A stretch of DNA of 62,973 bases, taken from contig JNVV01000047.1 of assembly GCA_000733355.1 (NCBI GenBank), positions 1-62,973 on the forward strand, given 5' to 3'. This document shows positions 42,058-53,255 of the stretch, in pieces. The DNA is from Falciphora oryzae. Taxonomy: Eukaryota; Ascomycota; Sordariomycetes; Magnaporthales; Magnaporthaceae. Under the pieces are notes generated by a model. That model had not been told where the DNA came from. It saw nothing but the letters and a program-made list of their open reading frames with translations, and searched no databases. How positions within the stretch are numbered: the first letter of the stretch is position 1; each line of letters starts with the position of its first letter. The translations under genes and the position numbers were made by a program.

Positions 42058-42700
42058 CGTTTATATAATCCGGCCGGCGAAACGGAACGTCGGCTGGGTT
42101 TAAAAACCCTGGCCGGTATTTGATCTCGAAATCGTAAGGTGCTAACTGCAATAACCAGCGTGCCTATCGTCCGTTTAAACGCTCTTGCTTTATAAAAGCC
42201 TTAAAGTTCTTATAATCTGAAAACACCTCCGTAGCTTGCGCCCCTTTGAGGTAATATCGCTAATGGCGAAAACTTCCCACTATTGCGAAAAGTTCCTTAT
42301 CGTACACAAAATACCGAATTTCGGCACCTTTAAACTTCTGGAACCAGTAAGCTATAGGGTGCTACTGGCCGTCGTGCTTTTGCGATAGGATGCCTGCTAT
42401 GGCAAAGTTGGAAGCGTCCGTTTCGACCCGTAATAGTAAAGTCGGGTCGTAATGCCGCAGCACTAGTGCGGTCGTAAACGCGTTAATTAGGTCCTTAAAT
42501 GCCTACTATTGGGGCTCCTACTAATAATAGCCTATCTGGCCTGGCTTGCGTCCGTTCTTTATTCCTTGCAACAGGTTGTACAAAGGCTTCGCTATACGGG
42601 AAAAGCCGTAAATAAACCGTCGATAAAAGTTGCAAAATCCCACAAAGATTTAAATGTTTTTGTACGTGCGAAGTAGGTGGTCGATCCATTCGCGGACGGC
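42058..42700 (-). pseudogene. RNase H of element B
   Basis: The minus strand ends QLAPYDFEIKYRPGFLNPAD then V-P-F-R-R-P-D-Y, the standard C-terminus of gypsy RNase H, just at the A2 insertion. Upstream pieces with several stops match the connection domain. RIP-like changes are abundant. Confidence 0.7.
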
Positions 42701-42847
42701 TTAAACACGCGCAGGATCCATTTTAAACCCTTCGGTATTAACGATAAAACCTAAAAACTCAAGTTCTTGCTAGAAAAAGGTGCACTTTTTAAGATTGGCA
42801 TAAAGCTTAAAACTGCGAAATCGATCCAAAACCAGCTCTAGGTAGTG

Positions 42848-43195
42848 CTAATGCTCCTCCTTACTACCGGAATAAATAAAAATATCGTCCAAATAAACGA
42901 TAACGAAATCGTCCACTAAGCCCCGTAAGGCCTTATTGATATAAGTTTGGAACGATGCCGGGGCGTTGGTAAATCTGAACGGTAGCACGAAGTACTCGTA
43001 ATGCCCGTACTTAGTGCGGAACGCGGTTTTCCATTCGTCCCCCTCTTTAATGCGAAATCGGTAATACGCATTAACGAGGTCGATTTTAAACAAGCACTTG
43101 GCACCGTTCAAACGGTCGAGCATCTCCCCGATCAACGGAAACGGTGCCCTATTCTTAATGGTAATGTCGTTAAATCCTCGATAGTCAACGCACAA
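42848..43195 (-). pseudogene. Reverse transcriptase of element B
   Basis: Open for 115 codons: [40 protein letters not shown] (motif A Asp), [20 protein letters not shown] and [12 protein letters not shown]. The catalytic Y-L-D-D is intact. It is the best preserved part of B. Confidence 0.88.
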
Positions 43196-43297
43196 TCGTA
43201 ACGTGCCGTCTTTCTTCGGGACGAAAATGACAGGGGCTCCTGCTAGTAACTGTAACTCGCGGATGATGCCTTATGCGAGGGCATCGGTAAGGTACTC

Positions 43298-43564
43298 CTA
43301 GAGTGCCGTCGATTCAGCTAGAGACAGGTGGTAAATCTGCTTCCACGGGGGCTTCTTACCCGGGAGCAAATCGATGGCATGGTCACCGTAGCCATGCTTT
43401 AAAAGCATTTTCCCTTTACGAACGTCGAATACGTCAAAGTAACTTATCCGTAAACTTGCAGGGACGTTCTTCAAATTTAGCAGTTCGTTTAAACGGTCCT
43501 CAAAAGGGTCGTCCTCCCCGGTACTGCTAACAAAAGGGTTAAAACGAAGGGAACAAACAAACAC
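43298..43564 (-). pseudogene. Pol region before RT, element B
   Basis: Reads ISYFDVFDVRKGKMLLKHGY, G-D-H-A-I-D-L and PGKKPPWKQIYHLSLAESTA, the stretch that precedes RT in gypsy Pol. The protease lies further right (about 43600-44050), decayed. Confidence 0.75.
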
Positions 43565-44099
43565 GCGATCTTTAGCTTAAAAGCTCCTTCGGAAATGGTA
43601 TACGGATAGCTAATAGATACGAAAACGTTAGTTAAAACACCAAGTGCCTTTAGCCGGGTAAAAGTCCATAGCCAATTCCTGCATTAATAGCATGCCCACA
43701 AAAATAAAGGCGTTTGCCAAATTTCGTTCGATAGCAAGGAATAGCCGGATAACTTCCACCGGAATGCCATTCTAATCACGAAAGCTCAATCGTAAATAGT
43801 AAACACTATAAGTCTTAACGCCCTAATCGCCTACGGCGGCGAAAGTAAGGGATTAGTAATCGTATTTAGGACGGTTACATAACTTATAGCCTAAGGACTT
43901 GCAAAAAGTAATGGAAACGGTATTAACTTCGGCGAACGTATCTAAGCCGACCTCAACCTCAACTTTCGGGCCGCCGTTAAAAAAGCCAACAGTCCCCTTA
44001 GTAACGAGCGCAAGGGCTATACGTATCTGGTCGTCACGGAACGTCGGTGCAGGGATAACCGGGTTCCCCTTTAATTTTTCTAGCGCTTCTCGCTCTGCT

Positions 44100-45480
44100 C
44101 TTCTCCACCTTCCTCCTTTCGGCGCTTTAAAAAATTAACCTTAGCTTTTTCCTCCTAAAGGGATTCGCCCTCCTTAGTCGAAAGTTTGGTAGCGGAAAAA
44201 GGGTTTTTGCAATCTTTCGCCATATAGTTAGGCTTGCCGCACTTAAAGCATACGCCTTCGTCCCGGCGTCGTTAGCGTTCAGCGTTTAAAAGCGTCAAGC
44301 GTCCGTTGCCTTTGCCATTGCCGTTGCGTTAATCACGCCCCTCTTGCTTGCTTCAAAACTTATGCTTCCCGTCCTTATTCGATTCCTTTTAGTCCTTTTT
44401 ATAAAAGGACTTATAGGAATCTTTCTTCTCGTCGTACGGGGCGCAAGCACCCGTACCTAAAATATCCCAAAGGACTTGGGCTATAGCGACAAGGTCTTCC
44501 AAAATCTCCGCTTTATAATACATTCCGCGGGTAACTTAAACTTTCAAAGCAAGGACCAAACGGATAACGTAACTGTTAATATCTGCTGTTTATCCTACTT
44601 CGCCGCACATACGTCGGTACCGTGCTGCGAAAACACCAGGGTCCTCGTTATTTTTCTACATAAATTGCTATAAATCGTTAGTAGCCCTTAAAAGTAAAAA
44701 ATCTCCTCGCAATGTAGTATTACGGAGCCATCGCATAAACTTGCGCCAATATAAGCCCAATACCGGGCTGGCTTTACGCGAACCGTTATAAGCGGAGTTA
44801 AAATCGCTATCGAAAGTTCCAACAGCGGCTACGATACGTAATCTGGCCGTAATAAAGCCGTTAAGGTTGGCTTCGAACGTAAAGTCAAATTTGCTTTCCC
44901 AATAATCAAAGTCCTACACTAAGCTTAAAAGCTTCAACTCGGGCATCTTCCATAAAATCTTGTAACTGCCTCTATTTTTATCGTACGAAAAAAAAATATC
45001 GTTTTCTTCGTCGTCGTCCCTCACCAAAGTGTAATGCGACGGTGCCCGGGGTATCAACTAGTTGCCGGGTTTTCCTAACGGGCGGTTAACCTCCTAGCCG
45101 TACTACCTTAAGGTCAAACTTTGGGAACGAGCCGGAACTTAAGGCTCGTAGTTAAAGCGATCTAAATCGTCCGAATCATCTAAAAGGCCAAAGGCCTCGC
45201 AAACTACCTTCCGTTCCACAAATGCTTTCTGGAACTATAGCAGGATCTTAATAGGGATACAATTTCGCGTTACGTAATAAGCGAGCTACGAACGAATATA
45301 AAATGCAACGCTATAGATGCTAAAGTTAAAATATCCACGAAAGTTATTAGGGGTAGGTTGCTCGCGTCCAAAGGGAAAGGTAGATATTCCCGTTCCTAGA
45401 TCCTCGTCCTAGCCTAGGTCGTTAATATCAACGAAATCGTCAAAATCCGACATAGTAACTAGTAAATACTAAAGGTTTAA
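44100..45480 (-). pseudogene. Gag of element B with altered zinc knuckle
   Basis: Near 44200-44260 the minus strand reads GVCFKCGKPNYMAKDCKNP: C-x2-C-x4-Y-x4-C, where the knuckle His is Tyr (CAT/CAC-to-TAT/TAC would do it, a C-to-T change). Upstream capsid-like sequence is broken by many stops. Confidence 0.65.
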
Positions 45481-45487
45481 ACAAAGG

Positions 45488-45658
45488 AAGCTATCGAATT
45501 ATAACAGGCCTCCGCCCTACTATAGCCAGCTACAATAGTATCAGGCCTGGAAAAAGGGGGTTCTCGCAAAGAGGTTTCAAAGGTTCAACAGCTCAACAGT
45601 TGTATTCGTACAGGGCTCAACAAATTTATAATGTAGGTAAAAACAAAAACGATAGCTT
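45488..45658 (-). promoter_or_regulatory. Putative self-priming site of element B
   Basis: AAGCTATCG at 45488-45496, three bases inside the 5' LTR border, is the exact reverse complement of CGATAGCTT at 45650-45658 inside that LTR. The match is short (9 nt), so support is weaker than for family A. Confidence 0.4.
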
Positions 45659-46026
45659 ACCCTCCTAACCTCCTTCACAAAGGATCTCTCGGGCCCTCCT
45701 TATACTCTAGCCCTCCGTCCGTCTTTCGGCTATCGTCGGCGCGCCTCCTCCTCCGTAGCGTCCGTCGGGGCCTGCTTTTCGGTTATTATCGGCACACTGC
45801 CTCCTCCGCGGCGTCCGTCGGAGCCGGATATGTTTCGTCCCTCTTAGGGTTCCGGGCCGGGCTGATCTGCGGGGGCTGATCGGCGCGCGTGTCGCAAAGT
45901 TAAACTCTTCTAATCCGCACATCCGTTAGGGCTTGCGCCCCTCCGGCTACCACCCGGAGGCCTCCCTTGTGGTCACCGGTGGCGTCCCCTGCGGCTGCTG
46001 GCCATGGTTCTGTGTGGGGTGTTACA
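45500..46026 (-). repeat. LTR of element B, right (5' LTR in sense)
   Basis: 527 bp, first bases TATAACAGG (G-to-A at the second base), end GGTGTTACA, followed by TSD ACGAA (46027-46031). Confidence 0.92.
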
Positions 46027-46257
46027 ACGAAGATATCGTTATCGAAATGCGTCCCGTTGGGAAAAGATTGTTCGCCGTTAAAAAGGTCCCGGATAAAAGT
46101 TTTGCTCGCATCCGTAATACCTAGTTCGGATATTTTTATGTACGAGCCTTTGGTTTGAAGCAGGAGCGGGTACCGCGCATTTTTATACGGTGCACTTTTT
46201 CCCTTTCGCGGCCTTTGGTCGCTCGGCGTTATGGAAGTGGCAGAGTTGGATCGCTTA
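46027..46257 (-). pseudogene. DUF7924-like gene, middle exon piece between two transposons
   Basis: The minus strand reads without stops: SNSATSITPSDQRPRKGK, YPLLLQTKGSYIKISELGIT and DLFNGEQSFPNGTHFDND. It begins after TSD GCTTA (element C, right side) and ends at TSD ACGAA (element B). The frame joins R-K to R-S-N on one side and N-D-I-F to V-D-A-Y on the other when one copy of each TSD is counted. Confidence 0.8.
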
Positions 46258-46552
46258 TGTCACACGGAAAAACCCGTGGACCCAACTAGTCGGCATCACG
46301 AGTCGGTCTCACGGAGGTTTGAAGACCCGCATAGGCGGTTAACGGCCTTGAGGCCAAGCGGTGAAGGTCGGAAGGCAGTGTGAATCATGTACTCGATACT
46401 TCGCACGGATCACAAAGGGTTTATATAAACCCTGCCATCTCCTATGTCCTTCACGAAAGATTCCTTCCTCCTCAAGCATCTCTTGAGCCTATAAAAAGAT
46501 TATTTGCAATTTAAAGATTCTTTCTCCAAACCGTCTTTAACCCTTTGTTACA
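46258..46552 (+). repeat. LTR of C, left (5' LTR)
   Basis: 295 bp. The half containing TATA (TTTATATAAACC) and the TTGTTACA end matches family A; the first about 110 bp do not. AATAATCTTTCT follows at the primer-binding position. Confidence 0.92.
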
Positions 46553-46589
46553 AATAATCTTTCTCTGCTCTGCCCCTTAACGGAAGCCT

Positions 46590-48800
46590 CACTATCTTTC
46601 CTCCTAAGCTCTGGAAAGGCCCTGTCAATCGGTACCCCCAAACCCCAACTGTTGCCTTCTTTAGCGAATAAAACCCTAGGGCTACACCACAAACACTTAA
46701 CTGTCACCGGTGTTTTCGAACGGGTAAAAGCGAAAAGAATATACAAAAGGGTCGCTTCACCCTCTCAATCGCCCTGGCGAAATCACGGGACTCCAAAAAA
46801 GGCCGGAAAATCTCCCTTATACCCTTGGGACTTTACGCTGCCCAGAAATATAAGGAACCGGACCCCTTCATTTCGTTTGCAACGATATCTCCTTCCCTAC
46901 CAAGCGATTTTAGCATGCCGGCTGTGGAATCCCCTTTTTTGCCTAGCGATTCCGGTATACCTGCCGATACCATGCCGGCCCAATCTAAAAAAGCGGCCGG
47001 AAAAGCCCCCGAAAGCCCCTCCCGGTCTGTACCGGAAAAACGTCAAAATACCCCTATGCTCGACGATTAAGGGGCACTTATCCTTTATTCGGCACCCCCC
47101 TTCGATATAGCCCTCGAACAACAAGCCCTTATATCCGTAGGACGCCTTTAAAACCCCCCGGGCTGGATAACCGAAATCTAGCGGGAATTCATCAATACGC
47201 ACGAAGCAATTTCGGCCCTATCCCGAGGTGTAAGCCAGGAAATCCTCGCCGATCGGGAACAAATCCGCGAAATTAGGACCTATTACGACCGCATCACCCA
47301 CGCGTACCATACCGTCGTTTCTTTATATAAAAAAGGCTTAATCGCTTCCGCCGATCAACAAAAGGCATTCCGGCAACGGATTATCGGAAAAAGCCAGGCA
47401 TTTGCATAACAAATTTGGGCCACGGTCGCCACTTTAGCCGAAGAGCAACAAATCCGTTCGGAGGCCTTAGTTCAGCTACGGGACGTTACTCGGGCCCAAC
47501 AAAACCACTTGCAAGACCTACAAGCACGACTTTCCACCTTCGAGGAGGGAGTTACTAACTGGGCCGTCAATAAGGATGCCTAGATCCAGGATCTCCTAAC
47601 TAAAGAGCACGTATCGCCCGAAGCCCTCACTAATGCCGAACGGCGCATATTAGCCCAAACGCATCAGCTCGTTAAAGACGCCGTACGGGAAAGCCGGCGA
47701 CTAGCGGCACAAAGAAGGCGGCCTAGATTAGCTACGGTACTTTCGGCCCTCCAAAAGTCGTCCCTTCCACCGGGCTCACGTCAAAGCACTCCAAAAAAGG
47801 AAGAACCCGTCCCTTTTACGGAGAAACCGCTACCCCAATCGGCGCTTAAAACGTCGGCATCATCACGCCAGGGTTTTCAGGACCCCCTATCATCCGATAA
47901 CCTTCGACGGCAACAAATTCGGGCTACTGCCTCCGCTGCCCAACAATAGTACAAGGCCGCAACGGCAAGTCCTAGGCACTCCGGAAGCTTCGGAGAACTT
48001 CTTTAGGGACCTCCCCAGGGGCCACCTAACGAACCTCCCGAGCATATTGCTATTTCTTCGGAACCTTTAAAACCTTCGGACTCCTTTTCGGAAGACGATG
48101 CCCCCGAAAATAACGGACGGGCCTCTAAGGACCCCGATTTGCGGGACCTTATTAAAGCCATCCAACAAGGAACTGCTTACCCGCATAGTCGGATCCTTAC
48201 GGCCGTTATCAACCCAGTCCAGCTTAATAAGCCACCTAGTTACGACGGTAAGGACCTGGCTAAATTTAGGCCATGGTGGCTTCGCGTTACCTCCTATATA
48301 AAAACCTACGTCGAAAGCTTTCCTAACGATACAGTTAAAATCAATTAGGTCAGGTCCTTACTTACGGAAAACGCACAAATTTGGCACCATTAACGCCTTC
48401 GGTCCCTTCGAAACGCGCAGCTTAAAAACAACTGGCGGGCCTATTTGGCGGCCCTACAGGAACGCTTCCGGGACGCCACCGAACACCACCGCAACGCTAA
48501 AAAAATGCGGGAGCTTAAGTACAAAGGAGATACCGTTCAGTACCTTACTAAGCTCTTTAACCTTAACGAAGCGGTTTAATGGTCCGGCGTCATGTTCAGG
48601 GAGCATATTTCCCGCACCCTTCCAAAGGAAATTACCAAATTGGTATATTCCCGTTGCGAAAGAGTCCTTGATACGGACGAAGAATTCCTCGCCGCAATCT
48701 AGGAAGCCGGCAAAATCCACGAGGTTATGCTCCAGGACCCTGGGCTAACCCCGAAGGATAAGGGAAAAGACGAGCCCGTTTCGACTTCGGAGCGTTCGAA
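46590..48800 (+). pseudogene. Gag of C
   Basis: The N-terminal part matches A2 (PSLANKTLGLHHKH, the Pro/Ser-rich region, and YHTVVSLYKKGLIASADQQK-like text), but the start codon is CTG where A2 has ATG. The capsid from about 48200 (NKPPSYDGKDLAKFRPWWLR, REHISRTLPKEITKLVYSRC) differs from that of A2. Several TAA/TAG interrupt it. Confidence 0.75.
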
Positions 48801-48924
48801 CGCGGGCCGTCGCTAAGGCAAGGGCTCCAAGGACAAAAGCCAAAATCCATCCTCAAACTCCCGTTCTAGAAAGAAGGCTAACGATAAGGCCGATAAAAAG
48901 AGTAACGTTTGGACTACGATTAAA

Positions 48925-49125
48925 TTGGCACTCGAAGGGGTCGAACAACGCGATATCGACGCACGAAAGTTGGCCAAGGCCGACTGCTGGCGTTGCGGAA
49001 GAAAAGGGCACCATACGTTGGAATGCTACGCCAAAAAGGACACCAACGGCAAGGAACTTCCTTCTGCACCTGCAAAAACGGCCGGAGCCAAATCCATTTC
49101 TAAACGCCCTGCAACGGACGAATAA
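48925..49125 (+). pseudogene. Gag zinc knuckle of C
   Basis: MALEGVEQRDIDARKLAKAD leads to CWRCGRKGHHTLEC (C-x2-C-x4-H-x4-C) and YAKKDTNGKELPSAPAKT, nearly identical to A2. Confidence 0.85.
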
Positions 49126-49320
49126 GAGGAACAGCCACAGGCCAAAAAGGCCAAAATCGCCGGCCTCGTTTCGAAAGCCCTGGAAGGAAACGCCCTTACC
49201 GGATCCCGAATCTTCGAGCTGTCAGATTCGGAATCGGACGATGACTGTTAACAACCATCGACCGTCGCTGCTGCCCGAAGGCCCCTAACGGATAAGGAGC
49301 TCGCAAGGCCGATTTTCCGT

Positions 49321-49608
49321 ATGTATATACGGGTAAAGGGATCGAAGGAAATACCTGTTCGGGTCCTTTTGGACGGAGGCAGCGATACGAAGGTTATTTC
49401 GGACAAAATAGCCAAGCAGCTTCCAGGGCATTTGGTCGACAGAGCTATTCCCCGCATTATGACTACCTTTTTAGGGGCGGTCGAACCAAGGGCCGGAAAG
49501 CAACTAGTGGTCGACGTTACCCTCCGGCACAAAACGCACTATTTTACGGAAACGTTCGAAGTTAGTCCTACGGATCCAGATTGCGACGTTATCCTACCCT
49601 TCGCATAG
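49321..49608 (+). pseudogene. Retropepsin-like protease of C
   Basis: MYIRVKGSKEIPVRVLLDGG, SDTKVISDKIAKQLPGHLVD, KQLVVDVTLRHKTHYFTETF and PTDPDCDVILPFA, then TAG where A2 has Trp (TGG). Confidence 0.8.
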
Positions 49609-49626
49609 CAAAGGCAACACCCACCG

Positions 49627-50919
49627 TTGGGCTTATTGGATCGCGACCTTCGGGATATCCGCATAGATTCGGACAAGTGCCGGAAGTGCAACAAGCCCCG
49701 GGCCCGAAAACCGCCGGATTTACGGCCACCTGAAGGCTTACGCCTTCGGGAAAATATGAAAACAGTCGAGCCTGCGACTATTGCCGCCATTAAGTACGGG
49801 CATGGTATTCCTTCCCTTGAGGAAGTGGCCAAAGCAGATTCAAACGGCCTCGAATCGGTATTAAAGGAGTTTAGGGAATTCCTTCCTATTATGACGGAAG
49901 CGGCCGCTACACGCTTTCCCGATCATCAGCCCTGGGACCACGAAATTCACTTAAAGGAAGGAGCCCAATTAACCTATGGACCCCTATACCAAATGAGCTA
50001 AAGGGAGCTGGACGTTTTAAAGCCTTGGCTAAGAAAACATATGCGAACCGGTAAGGTTAAGCCATGCAAAACTGCCAACAGTTCGCCCTTTATGTTCGCA
50101 CAAAAGAAAGACCCCTTTGATCCTTTAAGGGTAGTAGTCGACTATAGGGACGTTAACGCCAAAACGATCCCGATTCGGTGCCCCATCCCGCTCATTACGG
50201 AGCTCCAGGATCGACTTCGAAATGCCAAATGGATGACGAAGATCGACCTTAAAACCGGGTTTAACCTAATTCGAATAAAAGAAGGCCACGAATGGCTTAC
50301 AGCTTTTCGTTGCAAGTACGGAGTCTTCGAATTCACGGTTATGCCCATAGGCCTTATCAACGCCCCCGCCACCTTCTAAAGCATGATGAACCATATCTTT
50401 ATAAACCTTATCGATGCCGGGCTCCTTGTATATTTGGATGACCTCTTAATATACGCCGAGACCAAGGAACAACACGACGATTTGGTAAAAGAGGTGCTTC
50501 GCCGCCTTACTAAGCACAATTTGGCCGTGGCCCCTCGCAAATGCGTTTAGGGGGTGCACGAAATCGAATTCCTTGGTCACATAATAGGACCCAATAGCAT
50601 CGCAATATCTAAGGATAAAGTGGACGCCATTGTGCAATGGGAAGCCCCCAAATGCCTTAAGGACTCCCAATCCTTTATTGGCTTCGCCAACTTTTACAAG
50701 AGGTTTATCAAAGGGTTTTCCGGAATCGTTAGGCCTATAACGACGGCCAACGCCCTGCTAAAAAACCAATGGCGATGGACCCCCGAGATGGACCAGGCCT
50801 TCGAGGCTCTTAAAGTCGCTTTCGTTTTGCCTCCGATACTCCGGCATTTCGATCCGTTTCTCCCGGCGCAAGTCGAAGTAAACGCTTCGGACTTTGCCCT
50901 TGGAAGGGTGCTATCCTAA
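49627..50919 (+). pseudogene. Reverse transcriptase of C, Y-L-D-D kept
   Basis: Linker KCRKCNKPRARK, then [52 protein letters not shown], a TAA, LVYLDDLLIYAETKE (about 50425-50465), a TAG, and the thumb/connection EIEFLGHIIGPNSIAISKDK to ASDFALGRVLS. The catalytic pair is intact, unlike A1 and A2, but stops prevent a full product. Confidence 0.85.
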
Positions 50920-50970
50920 AAGGACCCCGAAACCAATAAACTGCACCCCGTTGCCTTCCATTCACGCAAA

Positions 50971-51561
50971 ATGTCGCCCGCTGAAATCAACTATAAAATC
51001 CACGATAAGGAACTTCTGGCGGTCGTCGACTGTTTCGCTAGGTGGAGGCATTACCTCAAAAGGGCAAAACACCGGATAAAGGTTTATACGGATCACCGGA
51101 ACCTCGAATATTTCCTGACGGCCAAAGTCCTTAATCAAAAGCAAGCCAAATGGGCACAACAGCTAGCTAGTTATTGGTTTATAATCAACTACCGGCCAAA
51201 AAAGCAAAATGAAAAGGCCGATGTATTATCGAGATTACCCCAGCACAAGCTTAAAAAAAAGGGGAGTGAGGATCAGCCGATTACAACGATCCTGCAAAAA
51301 AAACACTTCCTAGCAAAAATTTCGGCCCTGGAAGGACAAGGAAATAACCCCATGGAAGAAGTTTTGCCGCAAAAAGCACCTTCTTTCCTCCTATCCCTAA
51401 GCCGGCTTTGCAGTATTCCAATCCTAAAATGGGCTACGGAATTTACTAACAAAGTTAAGCAAGCTGGTATATCGGATTCCGAATACCAGGGCCGCCTCCA
51501 AAAGCCCGAAAAGGGTAAAGAAGTTAAGGATAGCCTCCTTTATTATAAGGAAAAACTGTAG
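50971..51561 (+). pseudogene. RNase H and integrase linker of C
   Basis: [60 protein letters not shown] and the linker [20 protein letters not shown]. 196 codons are open. Confidence 0.82.
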
Positions 51562-51579
51562 GTGCTAACGGAAGCCCTG

Positions 51580-52620
51580 CAAAAGGAAGTCCTCAAGTCC
51601 GAACATAACACAAAAGTCGCTGGACATATAGGTATGGATAAAACCCTCGAGTTAATTACTCGGCACTTTTGGTAGCCCAATATCGAGGCAAAAGTCCGGG
51701 AATACGTAAGGGGATGCCTGGAGTGCTAACGCAATAAAGCCCTAAAGCATGCCCCCTTTGGACCCTTATAACCTATGGAACTGCATTACCAGCCCTAAAA
51801 GACGGTAGCTATGGACTTCATTACGGACCTCCCTTTAAGCGATAGGTGCGATTTAATCTGGGTAATGGTAAACCCCTTTACTAAAATGGCGCATTTCGTC
51901 CCCCTTAAAGTCGAAGGTAAGAAGTCGGATAACCTTATCCGCATCTTCGCTAAAAAATACTGGCGACTGCACGGTGTGCCTCTGGATATTATCTTTAATA
52001 AAGATTCCAGATTTACGAGCCACTTGTGGAAAGATTTCCTCCGTTTGGTAGGCATTAAGCCAAAAATAAGCACTGCCTTCCATCCCCAAACGGATGGACA
52101 AACCGAAAGGCTTAACCAAAACCTGGAGGCCTACCTTAAGTCTTTCGTAAATTACGAAATGACTAACTGGGTCAAGCTGTTACCTACGGCGGAATTTGCT
52201 TATAATAATATATCCTCAGCAAGTACCTCCATTACTCCCTTTTCCGCCAACTACGGGTACCACCCAGCTTCTAATAATCCCCCTCTCCTAGAACGAATAC
52301 GCAATCCAGCAAGCTAACTTTACCGGCATTGGATAACCCAGGTGCACGAAGAAGCCAAACAACACCTCGAAAAAGCCCGGGAACGAATGAAGCATTGGGC
52401 CGACAAAAGGAAAAGCCCCTCGCCGGTCCTTACCGAAAGATAGTTCGTTATATTAAACGCCCGGCACATAAAAACCCGTCGCCCCGCTAAAAAACTCGAT
52501 GCTAAAATGCTCGGGCCCTTCCGGATCCTTAAAGTCATCTCTCCTACGGCGGTACGACTAGCCCTGCCTAAAACCTGGAAAATCCATAACGCTTTTTACG
52601 TATCCTTTATCGAGCCCTAC
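51580..52620 (+). pseudogene. Integrase of C
   Basis: The HHCC region is near 51600-51740, with stops. The core at 51811-52317 starts MDFITDLPLSDRCDLIWVMV, followed by KDSRFTSHLWKDFLRLVGIK, HPQTDGQTERLNQNLEAYLK and PTAEFAYNNISSASTSITPF. D, D and E positions are visible. A stop then the C-terminal linker follow. Confidence 0.82.
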
Positions 52621-52659
52621 CGCTTTAGCATTTAGGCACGACCTAACCCTAACCAGGTA

Positions 52660-52992
52660 TTGCAAAAAGCCCCTTCGGTTATAAAAGATTTCGTTGTAAA
52701 GAAAGTTATGGATTCCATGGACACAAGCGGGAAAGTTCGTTACTTTATCCAGTGGGAGGATTACCTACGCAAAAAGGATTGGACGTGGGAACTTTGGGAG
52801 CATTTCGATACCGACGGATCTAAGCAGCACGTTATTGCTTTTTATCGGCTTAACCCCGATAAGCCTAGGGACCCCCGCGTGCCACTAGATATAAGCACGG
52901 CCGCATCCCTTAAGCGGGCCTCGGAAGGTTTCGAAACGCGCCTTAGGAAGAGGAGGATAGTGTCATACGGAAAAACCCGTGGACCCAACTAG
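52660..52992 (+). pseudogene. Chromodomain at the C-terminus of C Pol
   Basis: VVKKVMDSMDTSGKVRYFIQ then WEDYLRKKDWTWELWEHFD, with the tail RLNPDKPRDPRVPLDISTAA running into the 3' LTR. Confidence 0.8.
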
Positions 52993-53255
52993 TTGGCATT
53001 ACGAGTCGGCCTTACGGAGGTTTGAAGACCCGCATAGGCGGTCAACGGCCTTGAGGCTAAGCGGTGAAGGTCGGAAGGCAGTGTGAATCATGTATTTAAT
53101 ACTTCGTACGGATCACAAAGGGTTTATATAAACCTTGCTATCTCCTATGTCCTTTACGAGAGATTCCTTCCTCCTTAAGCATCTTTTGAGCCCATAGAAA
53201 GATTATCTGCAATCTAGAGATTCTTTCTCCAAGCCGTCTTTGACCCCTTGTTACA
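52961..53255 (+). repeat. LTR of C, right (3' LTR)
   Basis: 295 bp. Differs from the left LTR by transitions, several in CA-to-TA context (e.g. TCACAC to TCATAC). Followed by TSD GCTTA. Confidence 0.92.

Larger units (their letters stand above)
31888..46026 (-). mobile_element. Chromovirus B (Ty3/Gypsy), full length, hosting nested insertions
   Basis: LTRs of 527 bp at 31888-32414 and 45500-46026 (TGTAACAGG..GGTGTTACA; TATAACAGG in the right copy) are flanked by ACGAA on both sides. Coding is on the minus strand: gag (right), RT, RNase H, integrase, chromodomain (left). Nested inside are a solo LTR (33654-34177) and copy A2 (35081-42052). Without them the element is about 6.6 kb, a normal size. 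The LTR differences I can see are nearly all transitions. It inserted into the DUF7924-like gene. Confidence 0.92.
46258..53255 (+). mobile_element. Ty3/Gypsy chromovirus copy C, structurally complete
   Basis: LTRs of 295 bp at 46258-46552 and 52961-53255 (TGTCACACGG..TTGTTACA; TGTCATACGG in the right one), TSD GCTTA on both sides (46253-46257, 53256-53260), 6998 bp. Plus-strand order: gag, protease, RT, RNase H, integrase, chromodomain. Pol is close to family A, but the capsid part of gag and the outer half of the LTR differ. Stops from transitions occur throughout. Confidence 0.93.
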
